Positions 1-4,174 of a stretch of DNA of 6,019 bases are shown here, in pieces. Positions within the stretch are counted from its first letter, which is position 1, and the number at the start of each line of letters is the position of its first letter. A program made the translations under genes and the position numbers. Source of the DNA: Candidatus Eiseniibacteriota bacterium (GTDB lineage Bacteria > Eisenbacteria > RBG-16-71-46); the NCBI GenBank assembly GCA_021414165.1, contig JAIOPA010000140.1:1-6019 (forward strand), in the 5' to 3' direction. The notes beneath the pieces were generated by a model. The model did no database searches. It saw only the letters and a list, made by a program, of their open reading frames with translations, and had not been told where the DNA came from.

Positions 1-181
1 GTTCCAACTGGAGTGGCGCGTGCAGGGCCGCGACGGTGACAAGCACTGGCAGGGCGGCGACTACACGCACGGCCCGATCCGCATGCGCCATCGCTTCGAG
101 CTGCTGTCGGGCGACGGCGTGGTGTGGTCCGAGGAACGCCTGCCGCAGAAGAACGCGGACAAGAAGCGTTCGCGCAAATAG
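1..181 (+). CDS. C-terminal 59 residues of an unrecognised protein (5' partial)
   Basis: The reading frame enters from the left edge (first full codon at base 2) and ends at TAG 179-181. The visible 59 residues are rich in aromatic and charged residues, with alternating patterns such as GPIRMRHRFELL and GVVWSEERLP that look like antiparallel beta strands. They end in a basic lysine/arginine-rich tail (KNADKKRSRK). Such a mix is typical of a real protein end rather than a GC-driven shadow frame, and the third codon positions are almost all G or C. I do not recognise the family. The gene converges on the acyl-CoA synthetase gene, with only 7 bases between the two stop codons and no clear terminator between them. 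The start and most of the protein lie outside the window, so no function is assigned. Confidence 0.7.
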   Translation, partial: FQLEWRVQGRDGDKHWQGGDYTHGPIRMRHRFELLSGDGVVWSEERLPQKNADKKRSRK

Positions 182-188
182 CGGCGCG

Positions 189-1916
189 CTAGACCGCCAG
201 CGGTGCGTCGACCAACATGGCCGGACCGCGGCGGATCTTGCCCGTGGTCGTCTTGCCGAACTCGTAGCGGCGGATGATGACCCGCTTCACGTGCTTGTAC
301 GGCGCCAATGATTCGCAGCGCGTCTGCACCTCGGCCTTGAGCACCTTCTCCACGAACGCATCGTCGGCCGTCTTGCCCTGCGCGCGCGCCAGGTCCTCGA
401 GCGCCGGCATGTTCGGGAAGATGTGCGCGTGCACCTCTTCGCGCTCGTTGCGGGCATCGCGACCGCCCGCCACCACCACCTCGAGCATGTAAGGCGAGTT
501 CGCCAGCTGGACCTCGATCTCCTCGGGGTAGATCTTCTTGCCCGCGGCGGTCGCGATCATGTTCTTGAGCCGGCCCGTGATCTTGACGCGGCCATCGGCC
601 TGCACCCGGCCCAGATCGCCGGTGTGGAACCAGCCGTCCTGCAGCACGGCATCGGTCTGCTCCTGCTGACGCCAATAGCCCAGCATGATGTTCGGGCCGC
701 GCACCACGATCTCACCGTCGCCCTCGGCGTCAGGTTCGTGGATCCGCACCTCGATGCCCGGCATGGGCCAACCCACCGCGCCCGGCGTGGGGTTCGGCGG
801 CCGGTTGGCGCACACGACGGGCGAGGTCTCGGTGAGGCCATAGCCCTCGAGCATGGGCCAGCCGAGATCGATGTACTTCCAGAACACCTCGGGCGCGAAC
901 GGGGCTGCGCCCGTGACGAACATGCGCAGCTTGTCGAGCCCGGCCTTCTTGCGGAGCGGCGCCGCCAGCGTGCGGCCCACGCGCAGACCGGTCGTGACCC
1001 GCAGCAGCTTGGTAAGACCCAGCAACGTGCGGGCGAACAGCTTGCCCGGCAGCGGCGCGTCACCGATGCCCTTCTCGATCGCCGTCATGAGCTTCTCGTA
1101 CAGGAGCGGCACGCCGATGAACAACGTGGCGCCGCTCGACTGCATGTCCTCGCGCAGCTCACGAGAGGCCAGCCCGCGCGCGTAGCACACGCTCGCGCCC
1201 ACGCGCATGGGGCACAAGAGCCCGCCCGTGGACTCGAACGTGTGATGCAGCGGCAGGATGCTCAGGAACCGGTCGTACGAACCGAACTCGAACGTGCGCG
1301 CCACGCACTCCACGTTGCTGAGCAGGTTGTGGTGCGACAGCATGACGCCCTTGGCGAGTCCGGTGGTGCCCGACGTGAACAGGATCACGGCCAGGTCGTT
1401 GGGCTCGGCGCGTGGCGTGCGCGTCGGGGCCGCGGCATGTTCGCGCTGCGCCTGCTCGAAGTGCGGCAGACCCTGATCGGCATCGAGCGAGAGCAGCGTG
1501 AGACCGGGCCGGCGCGAGGCCTTGGCGGCCTGCAGCACGCTCAGGTGGCGCGCGTCGCCGATCGCATGGCTCGCCTCGGACGTGGCCAGGATCTCGCCCA
1601 CCTCTTGATCCTTGAGCAACGCATCGAGCGGCACCACCACCGCGCCGGTGGCGAGGATCGCGAGGTACGCGATGCCCCACTCGGGCCGGTTGTCGGCCTG
1701 TAATCCGACGCGTGCACCCGGGCGCACGCCCTCACGCTCGAGCAATGCCGCGAACGCGCGCACCGCACGAGCGGCGGACATGAACGTGTAACCCTGCCAC
1801 GCACCCGCCACGTAGCGCAGCAGGAACGGACGCTCGCCATGACGTTCGGCAGCGTACTCGATGAGTTCGGGGATCAGCCGGACCACGGGGGCCGGCGCCG
1901 GGAGTCTCTGGGCCAT
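189..1916 (-). CDS. Long-chain fatty-acid--CoA ligase-like AMP-forming acyl-CoA synthetase
   Basis: This 575-residue protein belongs to the ANL (AMP-binding) superfamily, which activates a carboxylate with ATP to an acyl-adenylate and then usually transfers it to CoA. Motifs appear in canonical order: the phosphate-binding loop LFTSGTTGLAKG at residues 179-190; GYGLTETSP at 358-366; the TGDLG motif with the ribose-binding aspartate D434; the hinge region from GRLKNMI at 448 to YPEEIE at 463-468; and the C-terminal catalytic lysine in TTTGKIRR, K560. The N-terminal half (SAARAVRAFAALL, LQADNRPEWGIAYLAIL) matches FadD15-like long-chain acyl-CoA synthetases, and the length is close to the usual 550-620. 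No signal peptide or membrane segment is seen, so it should be cytoplasmic. ATG at 1916 lies 33 bases after the methyltransferase stop, but no good Shine-Dalgarno sequence precedes it. It is probably translated from the upstream operon mRNA. It could supply acyl-CoA to general lipid metabolism or acyl groups for the operon's product; the acyl chain length is not visible from sequence. Confidence 0.93.
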   Translation of the reverse strand: MAQRLPAPAPVVRLIPELIEYAAERHGERPFLLRYVAGAWQGYTFMSAARAVRAFAALLEREGVRPGARVGLQADNRPEWGIAYLAILATGAVVVPLDALLKDQEVGEILATSEASHAIGDARHLSVLQAAKASRRPGLTLLSLDADQGLPHFEQAQREHAAAPTRTPRAEPNDLAVILFTSGTTGLAKGVMLSHHNLLSNVECVARTFEFGSYDRFLSILPLHHTFESTGGLLCPMRVGASVCYARGLASRELREDMQSSGATLFIGVPLLYEKLMTAIEKGIGDAPLPGKLFARTLLGLTKLLRVTTGLRVGRTLAAPLRKKAGLDKLRMFVTGAAPFAPEVFWKYIDLGWPMLEGYGLTETSPVVCANRPPNPTPGAVGWPMPGIEVRIHEPDAEGDGEIVVRGPNIMLGYWRQQEQTDAVLQDGWFHTGDLGRVQADGRVKITGRLKNMIATAAGKKIYPEEIEVQLANSPYMLEVVVAGGRDARNEREEVHAHIFPNMPALEDLARAQGKTADDAFVEKVLKAEVQTRCESLAPYKHVKRVIIRRYEFGKTTTGKIRRGPAMLVDAPLAV

Positions 1917-1949
1917 GGCGGGCAGGCTATGGGTGCCGTCGGGGGGCGG

Positions 1950-2660
1950 TCAACCGCGTTTCCGGGCCACGACCAGATGGGCCAGGACCTCGCGGGGGTC
2001 GAAGAACACCCGGTCCATGAGCTCGAAGAACAACTGCAGCACCAGATACAGCACCCGCACCGGGATCTCGGTGAGGATGCGCGTGGGGCCACGGTTCCAA
2101 CGCTGGACCCCGGCGATGGTCGAGAGCCCGACCCGCGCCCACAGGCCGCCGATCGGCACGTACTCGACCACCTCGAATCCCGAGCGCTCGAGCAGGTACT
2201 TGGCGCCGAAGCGCGTGAACCGGAAGAAGTCCCACGGCTCATCGTGCAGCGGCACCATTTGCGTGAACTCCAGGATGAGCGTGCCGCCCGGGCGCAACAC
2301 CCGGTGCGCCTCGTCGATCATGCGGCCGGGCTCGGGCAGGTATGTGAGCATGGACAGCCCCAGCACGGTGTCGAAGCTGCCGCTCTTGAACGGCTGCGCC
2401 TCGGCGCTCGCGAACGCATCGGGCCGCTCGCCCCCCAGATAGCGCGAGGCCGCCAGATCGCTACCCCAGTAGCGGGTCACCTGGCCCGCGAAGATCGGCG
2501 CGAACGGCTTGGAGCCGCAGCCGATATCGAGCAACTCGCCATGCGCATGCGAGCGCACCTTCTCGAGTGCTGCGATGATCTTGTGGTTCGCGAGCCAGTT
2601 GAACTTCCATGGCGTGAAGCGGCTCGTGCGCGTGGCGCGCAGTCGGGACCAGAGGCTCAT
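1950..2660 (-). CDS. Class I SAM-dependent methyltransferase (Methyltransf_11 type)
   Basis: A 236-residue Rossmann-fold methyltransferase. The SAM-binding motif I is LLDIGCGSKP at residues 43-52. An acidic residue after strand 2 lies in GSDLA (D68). AEAQPFKSGSFDTVLG at 86-101 is the motif covering the adenine contact and strand 4, and VLRPGGTLIL at 121-130 is the post-motif III strand-turn-strand. The downstream segment EPWDFFRFTRFGAKYLLERSG (139-160) is characteristic of methyltransferases often found beside surface-glycan genes. Residues 200-220 form a hydrophobic stretch (VRVLYLVLQLFFELMD) that might lie against a membrane or partner. I chose ATG at 2660 because it overlaps the upstream TGA as ATGA, the usual sign of translational coupling, with a GGA about 8 bases upstream. 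An ATG four codons earlier (2672) is the alternative and would give 240 residues. The methyl acceptor cannot be told from sequence; a sugar, a lipid or a small molecule are all possible. Confidence 0.88.
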   Translation of the reverse strand: MSLWSRLRATRTSRFTPWKFNWLANHKIIAALEKVRSHAHGELLDIGCGSKPFAPIFAGQVTRYWGSDLAASRYLGGERPDAFASAEAQPFKSGSFDTVLGLSMLTYLPEPGRMIDEAHRVLRPGGTLILEFTQMVPLHDEPWDFFRFTRFGAKYLLERSGFEVVEYVPIGGLWARVGLSTIAGVQRWNRGPTRILTEIPVRVLYLVLQLFFELMDRVFFDPREVLAHLVVARKRG

Positions 2661-3928
2661 GCGTGCGTCCATTCGATGACGTACTCACCCACGTTGACGC
2701 GCGCCAGCACCTGACCGTGCTCGACCGCGACCTCGGCCTTGGCATCGGCGAGCGGCGCGCGCAGCAATGCGCCCGTCACGCCCTCCGGTGCCGCGAAGCG
2801 CAGGTCCTCACGCGGGACACCGTAGTGGCGCAGCAGCACGCCGCGCCCGCCCAGTTCACGCACGGACCAGTTGCGCTCGACCAACTGCCGGACCTCGGCA
2901 TCGGTCAGGAACACCGCGCCCTCGCGCGCGAAGCGCTCGAGCAACGTGCGCAGCGCCACGCGGCTCGACTCCGACCATGGGGAGTCGAGGTGCGCGTAGT
3001 TCATGCGATGCGTGCTCACCACCGCCGGTTGGCCCTGCTGCCACGCCTCGCGCGCCTTGCGCACGGCGGCATCGAGCCCGCGCGGCCCCGGCGCCTTGGA
3101 GTCGCCACCCGGCTCGAACGCGATGCGCGGCGGCAGGTAGAAGCGCATGCCATCGCGATGCGGGAACTGCATGCCGAGCCAGCGGCGGCGCAGCGGTGCC
3201 AGCGCATGCCCGGCCTGCTCGGCCTTGCCCTGCAGCGTCGAGAGCCCGAGCGACTCGGCCTCGTGCTCCAGCCAGTCGTCGAAGCGGTAGTCGGGCGGGC
3301 AGAAGCTCGTGGGCATGCGCCCGAAGAGTTCGCGGAACGCGAGGATCGCGCTGCGCAGATTGCGCGCGCGCAGTTCGCGCGGCTCAGCCGCATCGTATTC
3401 GCCGCTCGACTCCACGGCTGCGCCAATGGGGCTCTGCTGGGCGTGCGCCTTGCGCGCATCGTCCTGGCCGCGGCGCAGCGCGCCGAGCCACGTGGTCTCG
3501 GGCAAGTGGTGCAGGCCGTGCAGCTCGGCCCACCACACGCCATCGCCCTCGGCCTTGCGGACCGCGTCCCACATGCCGGGCCGTTCCCAGCGCGACGGGA
3601 ACGTGGGCACGTGCAACAACGGCAGCGTGTCGACCGCGAACAACGGCGGCTCGAGCTTGTCGTAGTCCGGGTTCGCCACGATCGTGTTGGCCTGCCACAC
3701 CGGCGGGAAGCCATCGCCACCGCGGATCTCGAGCAGCAACTCGGCGAGCGCGGTCACGTCGGCGGCACTCTCGAGCGTGGAGCGGCCATAGCGCAGGCCT
3801 GGCGTGCTGCGGAAAGCGGGCAGGTTCGCGAGCGCACGGTGCGCCCGGTCGTCGGGCACCCACGCGCACAGCCCCCAGTCGTCACTCTCGAGCACGACCG
3901 CCCGCAGGCGGTGCCAATCCAGATTCAC
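2657..3928 (-). CDS. NodB/polysaccharide-deacetylase-like superfamily protein
   Basis: A 423-residue protein with a GTG start. Its motif pattern fits the carbohydrate esterase 4 / polysaccharide deacetylase barrel in diverged form. VVLESDDWG at residues 11-19 stands where NodB proteins have TFDDG, with paired aspartates D16 and D17. HGLHH at 137-141 fits the metal-binding H(S/T)xxH motif with glycine in the second place. PPDYRFDDW at 211-219 resembles the RxPY motif. STHRMNY at 305-311 followed by a helix and VFLTDAEVRQLV (339-350) closes the domain. QANTIVANPDYDKL (79-92) is, from memory, shared with a family often labelled polysaccharide (de)acetylase in surface-polysaccharide loci. No signal peptide is visible with the GTG start, suggesting cytoplasmic action on a precursor. 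The C-terminal 70 residues look like a small beta domain. The frame stays open to an ATG at 4093, but that extra stretch is proline/arginine-rich and would overlap the promoter; GGGAG 6 bases before the GTG supports 3928. It is the first gene of the operon, and its stop overlaps the methyltransferase start. The actual reaction is unproven. Confidence 0.72.
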   Translation of the reverse strand: MNLDWHRLRAVVLESDDWGLCAWVPDDRAHRALANLPAFRSTPGLRYGRSTLESAADVTALAELLLEIRGGDGFPPVWQANTIVANPDYDKLEPPLFAVDTLPLLHVPTFPSRWERPGMWDAVRKAEGDGVWWAELHGLHHLPETTWLGALRRGQDDARKAHAQQSPIGAAVESSGEYDAAEPRELRARNLRSAILAFRELFGRMPTSFCPPDYRFDDWLEHEAESLGLSTLQGKAEQAGHALAPLRRRWLGMQFPHRDGMRFYLPPRIAFEPGGDSKAPGPRGLDAAVRKAREAWQQGQPAVVSTHRMNYAHLDSPWSESSRVALRTLLERFAREGAVFLTDAEVRQLVERNWSVRELGGRGVLLRHYGVPREDLRFAAPEGVTGALLRAPLADAKAEVAVEHGQVLARVNVGEYVIEWTHA

Positions 3929-3934
3929 GCGCGG

Positions 3935-3939
3935 CTCCC
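3935..3939 (-). promoter_or_regulatory. Ribosome binding site that decides the GTG start at 3928
   Basis: On the minus strand GGGAG sits 6 bases before the GTG at 3928. This is a good Shine-Dalgarno core at the normal spacing, and it favours the short form of the deacetylase-like protein over the upstream ATG at 4093. The family-like sequence also begins immediately after the GTG. Confidence 0.6.
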
Positions 3940-3958
3940 GGTCAATCGAAGGTCCGGC

Positions 3959-3967
3959 ACTATAGCA
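3959..3967 (-). promoter_or_regulatory. Candidate extended -10 promoter of the leftward operon
   Basis: Reading the minus strand, TGCTATAGT occurs about 31 bases before the GTG start. TATAGT is close to the TATAAT consensus and the preceding TG with one spacer base matches an extended -10 element. It is one of very few A/T-rich hexamers in this GC-rich region. Transcription starting near 3952 would give a short leader of about 24 bases containing the GGGAG site. No convincing -35 box is seen 17 bases upstream, which extended -10 promoters can lack. Prediction only. Confidence 0.4.
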
Positions 3968-4111
3968 TGGGGGCTCGGGCCCTCTCGGCGGGCCACCCTC
4001 CCAGCATCGGCCGGACGGCGGCCGGCGCGAAGCGGTGCCCTGCCAACACCCCGGAATGGCCGGTCGCAGGTCCCGCGGCCGTGCAGATTGCACACTTCCG
4101 AGCCCCGGAAC

Positions 4112-4130
4112 ACGAACGGAACCCGTTCGT
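4112..4130. promoter_or_regulatory. Perfect 8-bp inverted repeat in the metalloprotease leader
   Basis: The sequence ACGAACGG-AAC-CCGTTCGT is an exact inverted repeat with 8-base arms and a 3-base centre. It lies 45 bases before the metalloprotease ATG and within the divergent intergenic region. It could be an operator for a dimeric regulator or fold as an RNA hairpin in the leader. A third copy of the heptamer ACGAACG at 4147-4153 can pair with the right arm (4124-4130) instead, giving two mutually exclusive hairpins. There is no T-run after it, so it does not look like an intrinsic terminator. Which role applies is not decidable from sequence alone. Confidence 0.5.
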
Positions 4131-4164
4131 CATGGCCCCGGGTGGCACGAACGCCTTACCATTG

Positions 4165-4170
4165 AAGGGA
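4165..4170 (+). promoter_or_regulatory. Ribosome binding site of the metalloprotease
   Basis: AAGGGA lies 4 bases before the ATG at 4175. An in-frame TGA at 4163-4165 touches it, so translation cannot begin further upstream in this frame. This fixes ATG 4175 as the first possible start and the one preceding a proper signal peptide. Confidence 0.7.
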
Positions 4171-4174
4171 CACC

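Larger units (their letters stand above)
189..3928 (-). other. Predicted three-gene operon: deacetylase-like, methyltransferase, acyl-CoA synthetase
   Basis: All three leftward genes are consecutive on the minus strand. The first pair overlaps by 4 bases (ATGA, 2657-2660) and the second pair is separated by only 33 bases (1917-1949), with no hairpin or T-run that would end transcription between them. The only candidate promoter seen lies upstream of the first gene. Co-transcription is therefore an inference from spacing. The set combines an enzyme class that removes acetyl groups from sugars, a methyl donor enzyme and an acyl-activating enzyme. That suits modification of a surface glycan or glycolipid, but no transferase joining acyl chain to sugar is present in the window. 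Confidence 0.65.

Noticed and set aside
193..204. ACCGC-CA-GCGGT inverted repeat just inside the end of the acyl-CoA synthetase gene, considered as a terminator
   Set aside because: Only a 4-base stem with a usable loop is possible and there is no T-run on either strand. It lies within coding sequence.
423..1703. 426-codon open frame on the plus strand opposite the acyl-CoA synthetase gene
   Set aside because: It is the antisense shadow of a clearly real ANL-family gene. Its product is a low-complexity arginine/alanine/histidine-rich string with no motifs, as expected from GC-rich third positions.
3929..4093. N-terminal extension of the deacetylase-like protein to an ATG at 4093
   Set aside because: The added 55 residues are proline/arginine-rich without family resemblance, overlap the candidate -10 element, and are made unnecessary by a well-spaced GGGAG before GTG 3928.
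4157..4162. TACCAT considered as a -10 box for the metalloprotease
   Set aside because: It would start transcription inside or after the ribosome binding site, and nothing like a -35 box lies about 17 bases upstream.
2663..4165. 500-codon open frame on the plus strand opposite the deacetylase-like gene
   Set aside because: Antisense to a gene with recognisable motifs, and compositionally biased (arginine, histidine, glutamine). It has no domain pattern and no convincing ribosome binding site.
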